6,407 bases of DNA, from NCBI GenBank assembly GCA_937898535.1, contig CALDKP010000216.1, forward strand, positions 1-6,407, in the 5' to 3' direction. Shown here piece by piece: positions 1-6,272 of the stretch. Source of the stretch: an uncultured Sphingomonadales bacterium (GTDB lineage: Bacteria > Pseudomonadota > Alphaproteobacteria > Sphingomonadales > Sphingomonadaceae). Position 1 is the stretch's first letter; each line of letters starts with the position of its first letter. The position numbers and the translations under genes were made by a program. Under the pieces are notes generated by a model. The model saw only the letters and a program-made list of their open reading frames with translations. It did not search any database and had not been told where the DNA came from.

Positions 1-51
1 AGATCTACACAGGCGAAGACACTCTTTCCCTACACGACGCTCTTCCGATCT
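1..51 (+). other. Illumina TruSeq P5-side adapter with i5 index (sequencing artefact)
   Basis: These 51 bases are library adapter, not genome. Bases 1-10 equal the 3' end of the P5 flow-cell oligo. Bases 11-18 (AGGCGAAG) sit exactly where an 8-base i5 index belongs and match TruSeq HT index D505. Bases 19-51 equal the complete 33-base read-1 primer site ending in CTTCCGATCT. The three parts are contiguous, in the right order and without mismatch. Orientation is P5 towards insert, as expected if untrimmed read-through of a short fragment extended the contig end. Genomic sequence resumes at about base 52, where the reading frame becomes recognisable as UppS. The identification rests on recall of the published adapter and index sequences. 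Confidence 0.98.
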
Positions 52-52
52 T

Positions 53-481
53 CTCGATGAATTCGCGGCCAACAATGTCCGTTTGAAGATAATAGGCAAT
101 TACAAAGCATTAGCGCCCGATATTGTGGACATGCTTGAAGAATCCATTGCCCGAACGTCACAGAACACACGCACGACGCTGGTCGTGGCGTTGAACTATG
201 GGGCGCAGGACGAGCTTGTGCGCGCCGCCCGTTCCGCCGCTGCGCAGGGTGAGATTACGGCCGATTCTATCGAAGCCAATTTGGACACCGCCGGGCTGCC
301 TCCGCTGGACCTTTTGATCCGGACATCGGGCGAGCAACGGTTATCGAATTTCATGCTGTGGCAAGCCGCCTATGCCGAGTTCTGGTTTACAGACACGCTG
401 TGGCCCGATTTTAGCAAGGATGAGCTTGCACAAGCTTTGTCAGAGTTTTCAACGCGTGAGCGACGTTACGGTGGGCGATGA
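53..481 (+). CDS. uppS: Undecaprenyl diphosphate synthase (cis-prenyltransferase), 3' part only
   Basis: UppS condenses eight isopentenyl diphosphates onto farnesyl diphosphate to make the C55 carrier lipid for peptidoglycan and surface polysaccharides; it acts at the cytoplasmic membrane face. About 142 genomic codons are present. The frame reads LDEFAANNVRLKIIGNYKAL before the TTG at 83, so that TTG is an internal Leu codon and not a start. The C-terminal family signature RTSGEQRLSNF (residues 90-100 of the fragment) is intact. Its R90, R96, S98 and the later E109 keep the spacing of E. coli R194, R200, S202 and E213, which bind diphosphate and metal. The end, RRYGGR, is typical. Missing are ~90-100 N-terminal residues, including the MDGNGRWA-type catalytic Asp region, because the contig ends here; this is not a pseudogene. 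The frame stays open through the adapter, so automatic prediction may add false residues. Confidence 0.95.
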   Translation, partial: LDEFAANNVRLKIIGNYKALAPDIVDMLEESIARTSQNTRTTLVVALNYGAQDELVRAARSAAAQGEITADSIEANLDTAGLPPLDLLIRTSGEQRLSNFMLWQAAYAEFWFTDTLWPDFSKDELAQALSEFSTRERRYGGR

Positions 482-1215
482 ACGATAAGATCGTTCCGTT
501 GATGAAGCCGCGTTCGGACTTAGGCGTGCGGACATTGTCGAGCGTGGCCATGATGTCGTTGGCTATCGGCGCAATCTGGCTTGGTGGCTATGTGTTTATG
601 GCGCTGATCGTTCTGGTCGGATTGGGCGTGTACTGGGAATTTGCAACGCTGGCGGTTGCGTTTGCCCGCAACATGCCCGCGCGTATCATCTGGCTTGTTG
701 GTGGACTGTTGTACGTTGGGCTGGCTTGCTCCACTTTGCTACTGTTTAGCGCACCGTTCTTTGGAATGACGCCGACGATCTTGCTCATCGCAGGTGTCAT
801 CGGAACCGATGTCGGCGCATATTTCGCTGGGCGGACATTCGGCGGGCCAAAAATCGCGCCGCGTATCAGCCCGTCGAAAACATGGTCTGGTTTGCTGGGT
901 GGAATGGTTGGCGCTGGCTTGACCATGATCGCTATTCAGGCCGCGATTTACGCATTCAGGGGTGGCAACGCTGGCGATGGCGATGTTTACCTGACTTATG
1001 GTTGGCCGCGCCTTGCGTTGACCGGCGCCGCACTTGCCATTGTCGCGCAAATTGGTGATTTTTTCGAAAGCTGGATGAAGCGACGGGCAGGGGTGAAGGA
1101 CTCCGGACGGCTTATCCCGGGGCATGGCGGCTTGTTTGATCGTACCGATGGTTTGATCGCCGTCGCATTTGTCGCTGGACTTATTGCCGTATCGCAAAGC
1201 GTAATGGGCAGTTAA
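478..1215 (+). CDS. cdsA: Phosphatidate cytidylyltransferase (CDP-diglyceride synthase)
   Basis: CdsA is an integral inner-membrane enzyme converting CTP and phosphatidate to CDP-diacylglycerol, the branch-point precursor of all major phospholipids. The protein has 245 aa, shorter than the 285 aa of E. coli. It is strongly hydrophobic, with about six or seven membrane segments (roughly residues 20-60, 68-92, 100-118, 137-160, 178-195, 225-243). The CDP-alcohol signature runs from S198 to D224 with K201-R202, K207-D208, H216-G217-G218 and D221-R222-x-D224 all in place. SPSKTWSG at 131-138 is the second conserved block. The ATG overlaps the uppS stop as ATGA, which implies translational coupling; only a poorly spaced GGTGGG (470-475) precedes it. 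An alternative ATG at 502 (residue 9) would still give a whole enzyme but has no better ribosome site. Confidence 0.96.
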   Translation: MNDKIVPLMKPRSDLGVRTLSSVAMMSLAIGAIWLGGYVFMALIVLVGLGVYWEFATLAVAFARNMPARIIWLVGGLLYVGLACSTLLLFSAPFFGMTPTILLIAGVIGTDVGAYFAGRTFGGPKIAPRISPSKTWSGLLGGMVGAGLTMIAIQAAIYAFRGGNAGDGDVYLTYGWPRLALTGAALAIVAQIGDFFESWMKRRAGVKDSGRLIPGHGGLFDRTDGLIAVAFVAGLIAVSQSVMGS

Positions 1216-1217
1216 AG

Positions 1218-2384
1218 ATGACACGCAGCTTATCGATATTCGGGGCCACTGGCTCTGTAGGGCTCTCCACCCTCGATCTCGTGCGTCAGCACCGCGACGC
1301 CTATCGCGTCGTCGCCCTGACCGCCAATGGCAATGCTGCAGCGCTTGCCAAGCTTGCTATAGAATTCGGTGCAGAACTGGCCGTTGTTGCCGATGAGGCT
1401 TCCTATCCGGCGCTGCAAGAAGCGCTGCAAGGCACGGGCATCGAAGCGGCTGCAGGCGCGCAAGCGCTTGTCGAGGCGGCGCACCGGGATACCGACTGGA
1501 CCATGGCATCTATTGTGGGCTGTGCTGGACTGCCGCCGACCATGGCTGCGATACAGGCGGGCAAAACCGTTGCCCTTGCTAATAAAGAAGCGCTGGTTTC
1601 GGCAGGTGCGCTGATGATGGCTGCAGTGCGGCAGTCCGGGGCATCGTTGTTACCTGTCGACAGCGAGCATAACGCCATTTTCCAGTGCCTCGCGGGCAGC
1701 AAGCTGGAACATGTGCGTAAAATTACGCTGACTGCAAGCGGCGGCCCGTTCCGGTCTTTCTCGCTTAACCAGATGCGCACCGTCACACCGGCGCAGGCAG
1801 TCGCGCATCCCAATTGGGACATGGGCGCAAAGATAAGCGTCGATTCCGCGACGATGATGAACAAGGGCCTTGAGCTGATTGAGGCATATCATCTGTTTCC
1901 CGTCGGGCTCGATAAGCTCGACATTTTGGTTCATCCGCAATCGGTCATCCATTCGATGGTGGAGTATGACGATTGTTCAACGCTGGCGCAGCTTGGTTCG
2001 CCCGACATGCGCATACCCATTGCCAGCGCGCTGGCATGGCCCGAGCGCATGGCCACGAACTGCAAGCCGCTGGATCTCGCGACTATCGGCCAACTGACGT
2101 TTGAGCAGCCGGACATTGTGCGCTTTCCCGCCCTCCGCTTGGCCCGCGCGGCGATTACCGAAGGTGGCGCGAAGCCGGCCATCCTGAACGCCGCCAATGA
2201 AGTGGCCGTCGAAGCGTTTTTGAACGGCCAGATTGGCTTTCTGGATATCGCTAACTTAGTGGAAGCGACATTGACTGCCTATGCACCGGTTGCGCCCACA
2301 AATTTGGACGAGCTGTTCAGCATAGATGCAGATGCCCGTGTCTATGCGCGGCGCGAATTGGAGACTTTGACGCGTGGCAACTGA
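1218..2384 (+). CDS. dxr: 1-deoxy-D-xylulose 5-phosphate reductoisomerase
   Basis: Dxr (IspC) is the cytosolic NADPH-dependent enzyme that isomerises and reduces DXP to 2-C-methyl-D-erythritol 4-phosphate, the first committed step of the MEP isoprenoid pathway and the target of fosmidomycin. The 388 aa are near the family norm (398 in E. coli). The N-terminal Rossmann motif GATGSVG is at 9-15 and ANKE at 121-124. Metal ligands D149 and E151 lie in DSEHN, with E219 in MNKGLE. The substrate-closing loop HPNWDMG is at 197-203 and HPQSVIHSMVEY at 239-250. The C-terminal helical domain with the NAANEVAV block is complete. The start lies two bases after the cdsA stop, with only a weak AAAG ahead, so reinitiation by ribosomes leaving cdsA is plausible. 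Its product pathway supplies the precursors UppS uses. Confidence 0.98.
   Translation: MTRSLSIFGATGSVGLSTLDLVRQHRDAYRVVALTANGNAAALAKLAIEFGAELAVVADEASYPALQEALQGTGIEAAAGAQALVEAAHRDTDWTMASIVGCAGLPPTMAAIQAGKTVALANKEALVSAGALMMAAVRQSGASLLPVDSEHNAIFQCLAGSKLEHVRKITLTASGGPFRSFSLNQMRTVTPAQAVAHPNWDMGAKISVDSATMMNKGLELIEAYHLFPVGLDKLDILVHPQSVIHSMVEYDDCSTLAQLGSPDMRIPIASALAWPERMATNCKPLDLATIGQLTFEQPDIVRFPALRLARAAITEGGAKPAILNAANEVAVEAFLNGQIGFLDIANLVEATLTAYAPVAPTNLDELFSIDADARVYARRELETLTRGN
2360..2363 (+). promoter_or_regulatory. Ribosome binding site of rseP inside the dxr 3' end
   Basis: GGAG lies 10 bases upstream of the GTG at 2374, inside the last codons of dxr. It supports the GTG start. An in-frame TGA at 2368 rules out any earlier start, and the next in-frame candidate (TTG at 2401) would begin within the first membrane helix. 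Confidence 0.6.
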
Positions 2385-3495
2385 ATCACCCAACATCTTT
2401 TTGACCCTGATCGCGTTCATTGCGCTGATCGGGTCTTTGGTCGTTGTGCATGAGCTTGGGCATTATCTCGTCGGCCGCTGGTTCGGCGTGAAGGCCGACA
2501 AATTCTCCATCGGTTTTGGCCCGCAAATTTGGGGCAGGATGGACAGGCGTGGGACGCTATGGCGCATTGGATTGTTGCCGTTGGGCGGATTTGTTCAGTT
2601 TGCGGGTGACATGAACCCGGCAAGCCAAGCCGATGAAAGCTGGCGGCAACTGCCCGAGGCGGAACGCAATCAGACTTTTCAGTCTAAAACGCTGTGGCAG
2701 CGTGCGTTGATCGTGTTTGCTGGCCCCGCGGTTAACTTTTTGCTCGCGATACTCATCTTCATGGGCTTTCTGCTGGCATTCGGGAAGTCCGTTACACCGC
2801 CGGTATTAGACGTCGTTCAGCCAGGAAGCCCTGCTGCCGTGGCGGGGCTGATGCCAGGCGACCGGGTTCTAAAATTCAACGGACGCAGCATCGAAACCTT
2901 TGACCAGATGGCCAATGAGACCATCATGATCCCCGGTGAGCGCGTTGCCATCGAAATCGAACGCAATGGCGAGCGGTTGGAAAAACAGACCATAGTCGCA
3001 GAGGTCAAGGAAGCCGATCGCTTTGGCAACGAATACCGGATCGGTCGCATTGGCGTTGGTGCCAGCAAGGTTGAAACCCGCGAAGTCGGGATATTGGAGG
3101 CGCCGTGGGCTGCGGTCTCGCAAACAGCCAACGTCTTGCGTCAGCAGATGATTGGCCTTGGGCAGATTATTTCGGGCCGGCGTCCGCTTTCCGAACTTGG
3201 TGGGCCATTGAAAATCGCAAAAGTTTCCGGCGAAGCCATGAGCCTTGGCATATTGACGTTCATAAGCCTTGCGGCGCTCATCTCGATTAATTTGGGGTTC
3301 ATCAATTTGCTGCCAATCCCGATGCTCGATGGCGGACATCTTTTGCTCTACGGAATTGAGGCGATACGCAGACGCCCCGCAACGCCGCAGGTGCAGGAGT
3401 GGGCTTTTCGTGCAGGTTTTGCGATGCTAGCGGCGTTCATGCTTATGGTGACATTTAATGACCTTGCGTCTTTCGGGCTTTTTGAAAGCGGCTGA
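2374..3495 (+). CDS. rseP: Site-2 intramembrane zinc metalloprotease, RseP/MmpA family
   Basis: This is an inner-membrane M50 protease. In E. coli RseP cleaves the anti-sigma factor RseA and signal-peptide remnants; in Caulobacter the relative MmpA degrades PodJ. The substrate here is unknown. The protein has 373 aa. The zinc-binding HELGH sits at 26-30 at the end of the first membrane helix, and GFGP at 47-50. FAGPAVNF at 115-122 begins the second helix. A periplasmic PDZ domain spans about 143-210 (GSPAAVAGLMPGDRVLKFNG). The second catalytic motif NLLPIPMLDGGH at 311-322 carries the third zinc ligand D319. A last helix is near 345-365. Only one PDZ domain is evident, against two in the 450-aa E. 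coli enzyme, which explains the shorter length. It starts with GTG and overlaps dxr by 11 bases in another frame. Confidence 0.95.
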   Translation: MATESPNIFLTLIAFIALIGSLVVVHELGHYLVGRWFGVKADKFSIGFGPQIWGRMDRRGTLWRIGLLPLGGFVQFAGDMNPASQADESWRQLPEAERNQTFQSKTLWQRALIVFAGPAVNFLLAILIFMGFLLAFGKSVTPPVLDVVQPGSPAAVAGLMPGDRVLKFNGRSIETFDQMANETIMIPGERVAIEIERNGERLEKQTIVAEVKEADRFGNEYRIGRIGVGASKVETREVGILEAPWAAVSQTANVLRQQMIGLGQIISGRRPLSELGGPLKIAKVSGEAMSLGILTFISLAALISINLGFINLLPIPMLDGGHLLLYGIEAIRRRPATPQVQEWAFRAGFAMLAAFMLMVTFNDLASFGLFESG

Positions 3496-3596
3496 AGGCA
3501 TTGCATACTTGATTGCGGGCGCTGCATGGGGCAGGGACGCAAAACCGTTTTATCGGCAATGAGCCAACTCCCGGTGGGGGCCGGACATCAGATCGG
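3496..3596 (+). other. rseP-bamA intergenic gap, no confident promoter
   Basis: This 101-base gap is the only real non-coding spacer in a cluster whose other genes overlap or nearly touch. I see no convincing -35/-10 pair and no terminator (no GC stem followed by a T run). It does hold a G-rich patch GGTGGGGG (3573-3580). That patch could fold as CTCCC-GGT-GGGGG (3568-3580, one G-U pair) or as a CCGG...CCGG stem (3571-3584). Either would lie just ahead of the bamA start. A role as bamA leader is an inference only. Confidence 0.4.
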
Positions 3597-6272
3597 ATGA
3601 CAATGAAAAGTAGACCTTTCGGCAACCTCAAAAGCGTTGGCATTTTTTTGATGGGTTCGACGGCCCTTGCGGCGTCTGGCACAATGACGCCCGCATTTGC
3701 GCAAGCTACACCGCCTGCACCTGCTGCTGAGCCGTCCGCGCCAGCTGCGGTCGATCAAATCAAGTCCATCACCATTGTCGGTACGCAGCGACTCGAGGCT
3801 GATACGGTCCGGTCGTACATCCGCTTGCGGACAGGACAGCCTTGGACTCAGGTTTCTGCCGACCAAGCGTTGAAAGATTTATACGCGACTGAATTATTTG
3901 CAGACGTCGCCGTGCGCAACAATTCTGGCGCGGTTGTCATCGAAGTTCGCGAAAACCCGGTGGTTAACCGCATCATTCTTGAAGGCAACAAACGCATCAA
4001 GAACGACAAGATCGAACCCGAAATCAAGTTGGCGCCACGCCAGATTTACTCGCGTTCGAAAGTGCGCGCGGACGTTGCGCGTATTGTCGAACTGTACAAG
4101 CGTCAGGGACGCTTCGCGGCGGTGGTTGAGCCCAAGCTGGTCCAGTTGGATCAGAACCGCGTCGATATCGTGTTCGAAATCACTGAAGGCCCGAAATCAA
4201 AGGTCCAGCAGATCAACATCATCGGCAACGAAAAGTTTTCCGATGGAGACCTGCGTGGCGAAATGGTTACGAAGCAATCGCGGTTCTATCGCTTCTTCAG
4301 CTCAGGCACCAGCTATGACCCTGACCGTTTGGCATTCGACCAACAAAAGCTGCGCCAATTTTATCTGACACAAGGCTATGCCGACTTCCGCGTGGTATCC
4401 GCTATTGCGGAACTGACACCCGATAAGCAGGACTTCATCATCACGTATGTGGTGGAAGAAGGCGACCGCTACAAATTCGGCGATGTGAAGGTTGAAAGCC
4501 AGATTCGGGATTTCGATTCCGATCGGCTTACAACGACATTGCGCATGAAAAAGGGCGATTGGTACGACGCCAAAATGGTCGAGGATACTGTCGAAAGCCT
4601 CTCGGAAACTGCTGGCCTATTTGGTTATGCTTTTGCCGACGTGAACCCTGATTTCCAGCGCGATAAAGAAACGCTGACGATGGGTATAACGTTCAACGTG
4701 GCGGAATCGCCGCGGGTGTTTGTTGAGCGTATCGATATTAACGGCAACACGCTGACCCAAGACAAGGTGGTTCGCCGTGAGTTCCGTTTGAACGAAGGCG
4801 ATGCGTTTAATAGCATTCAGGTGAAGCGCACCGCAGAACGCATCAAGTCGCTTGGATATTTCCAAGAAGATCTTGAAGTCGAGCAGGCGCAGGGCAGCGC
4901 GCCCGACCGTATCGTGCTGACGACCAATGTCGAGGAAAAGGCAACGGGCGAATTGTCGCTTTCGGCCGGTTTCTCGTCGATTGAAAACTTCATTTTCCAA
5001 GGTTCCGTAAGGCAGCGGAACTTCCGCGGTCTTGGTCAGGAATTGCGCACGAATATCTCTTATTCATCCTATTCGAAATCCGCTGAAATCGGGTTTACGG
5101 AACCGTATCTGTTCGACCGTTCGATTGCGGTGTCCGGCGATATCTTCCGTCGCGATTTGAACAGCTTCAACTTCTTCAACAATCAACGCAACACAACATA
5201 TGAACAGGCGACCACCGGGTTTCAGCTGCGCGTTGGTGTGCCGGTAAACGAATATATCTATTTTCAGGGCCGCTATGGGCTCAGCCAGGACGATATCTCG
5301 TTGGATGAAAACACGTTTTTCACTGACCCGGATGGTGCAGGTCCGCAACCTGCATCTTGCGACCCAATCGTCGCTGGCCGATTCCTATGCGATGCCACTG
5401 GCAAGCGGCTGACGTCATCGTTGGGCTACACCTTGTTATATGATGACCGCGATAACCGCATGCGTCCCACGCGTGGCCAGAGCGCTGGTATCAGTCAGGA
5501 TTTCGCAGGACTTGGCGGCAGCGTGAAATATGTCAAGACGCGCATTAACGCCGACAAATACTGGAAACCATTTGGTAATTTTGTCTTTGGCCTGTCGTTT
5601 GAGGGTGGATATATCCATCCGCTCGAAAACCGCGGTCTTTCGTCATTGGGCATTGATGACGTCCGTTTGACCGATCGTTTCTACCTCGGTGAGCCGCAGA
5701 TGCGCGGGTTTGATATTCGTGGCATCGGTCCACGGGTACAGCGCGTGTTCTTTCAAGGTGAAGTCGTCAATGGCATAGCCGTGAACACGCCATTGACGGA
5801 CCGGAACCAGATTCAGGACGACGCCATCGGCGGTCGGTTCTATTATATGGGCCGTGCGGAGCTTCAGATTCCGCTGGGTAGTGGTGCGAAGGAATTGGGT
5901 CTACGCCCATCATTGTTCCTCGATGTAGGTTCGGTTTTCGACGTGACCCGGCCTATATTGCAGACGGTTCAACAACGCGAAGTGTTGTCTGATGGCACGC
6001 AAGGTGCGCCGCTGTATTATTTTGTGGACACCACAGGAACGCTTCAGACATCAACCACAGCCACCAATACCGATGGATCGGCGCGTATATCTGCGCTGCG
6101 TTTCGAGGAGCGCTTCTTTGGCGATACATGGAAACCGCGCATGTCGGTTGGCTTTGGGGTAAACTGGAACTCGCCTTTTGGTCCGTTCAGGATTGATATT
6201 GCCCGCGCGCTGTTGAAACAGCCCGGGGATGACACCAAATTATTTACATTCAACGTAGGAACGCAATTCTAA
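3597..6272 (+). CDS. bamA: Outer membrane protein assembly factor BamA (Omp85)
   Basis: BamA is the outer-membrane core of the BAM complex, which folds and inserts beta-barrel proteins. From the ATG at 3597 it has 891 aa. A signal peptide spans 1-35 with probable cleavage AFA|QATPP, followed by a Pro/Ala-rich linker (36-53). Five periplasmic POTRA domains lie at about 54-119, 122-197, 200-290, 292-370 and 373-447, each opening with an I-x-I/V-x-G-like strand (e.g. IILEGNKRI, INIIGNEKF, IDINGNTL). The 16-strand barrel covers about 450-891. The loop-6 motif is MRGF (702-705), a variant of the usual VRGF, and the last residue is Phe, closing a normal beta-signal. The only two cysteines (588, 598) are in a barrel loop. 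The ATG at 3603 (889 aa) is equally possible. The open frame back to TTG 3513 is rejected because it would put 28 polar residues before the signal peptide. Confidence 0.97.
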   Translation: MTMKSRPFGNLKSVGIFLMGSTALAASGTMTPAFAQATPPAPAAEPSAPAAVDQIKSITIVGTQRLEADTVRSYIRLRTGQPWTQVSADQALKDLYATELFADVAVRNNSGAVVIEVRENPVVNRIILEGNKRIKNDKIEPEIKLAPRQIYSRSKVRADVARIVELYKRQGRFAAVVEPKLVQLDQNRVDIVFEITEGPKSKVQQINIIGNEKFSDGDLRGEMVTKQSRFYRFFSSGTSYDPDRLAFDQQKLRQFYLTQGYADFRVVSAIAELTPDKQDFIITYVVEEGDRYKFGDVKVESQIRDFDSDRLTTTLRMKKGDWYDAKMVEDTVESLSETAGLFGYAFADVNPDFQRDKETLTMGITFNVAESPRVFVERIDINGNTLTQDKVVRREFRLNEGDAFNSIQVKRTAERIKSLGYFQEDLEVEQAQGSAPDRIVLTTNVEEKATGELSLSAGFSSIENFIFQGSVRQRNFRGLGQELRTNISYSSYSKSAEIGFTEPYLFDRSIAVSGDIFRRDLNSFNFFNNQRNTTYEQATTGFQLRVGVPVNEYIYFQGRYGLSQDDISLDENTFFTDPDGAGPQPASCDPIVAGRFLCDATGKRLTSSLGYTLLYDDRDNRMRPTRGQSAGISQDFAGLGGSVKYVKTRINADKYWKPFGNFVFGLSFEGGYIHPLENRGLSSLGIDDVRLTDRFYLGEPQMRGFDIRGIGPRVQRVFFQGEVVNGIAVNTPLTDRNQIQDDAIGGRFYYMGRAELQIPLGSGAKELGLRPSLFLDVGSVFDVTRPILQTVQQREVLSDGTQGAPLYYFVDTTGTLQTSTTATNTDGSARISALRFEERFFGDTWKPRMSVGFGVNWNSPFGPFRIDIARALLKQPGDDTKLFTFNVGTQF
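6257..6260 (+). promoter_or_regulatory. Ribosome binding site of the ompH/skp-like gene
   Basis: AGGA inside the last codons of bamA lies 11 bases before the ATG at 6272. It supports that ATG as the start of the downstream gene, whose first base is the last base of the bamA TAA stop. Confidence 0.5.

Noticed and set aside
59..70. GAATTCGCGGCC next to the adapter resembles EcoRI-NotI cloning sequence (start of a BioBrick-type prefix), suggesting vector.
   Set aside because: The match stops after 12 bases, and the bases translate in the UppS frame to EFAA within a stretch that fits UppS homology. It is genomic coincidence.
83..481. TTG at 83 as the start of a complete 132-residue protein.
   Set aside because: The frame is open upstream and encodes UppS-like residues before 83. 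The family is about 230-250 aa, so this is a truncated gene with an internal Leu codon.
739..1224. 161-codon antisense open frame over cdsA.
   Set aside because: It lies wholly on the opposite strand of a gene with full motif support, has no recognisable domain and a composition typical of a shadow frame.
2869..3339. 156-codon antisense open frame over rseP.
   Set aside because: Same reasoning: complementary reading of conserved protease codons, no family features, no credible start context.
3513..3596. Extension of BamA to the TTG at 3513 (919 aa).
   Set aside because: It would place 28 polar residues in front of a clear signal peptide; ATG codons at 3597 and 3603 are the sensible starts.
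3590..3597. AGATCGGA, the first eight bases of the common Illumina adapter sequence, suggesting a chimeric join before bamA.
   Set aside because: The following bases are TGACAATG and not the adapter continuation, and the sequence runs smoothly into the signal peptide. It is a chance 8-mer.
3898..4368. 156-codon same-strand open frame inside bamA.
   Set aside because: It is a +1-type shadow of the POTRA coding region; the POTRA frame is fully conserved and this frame shows no domain.
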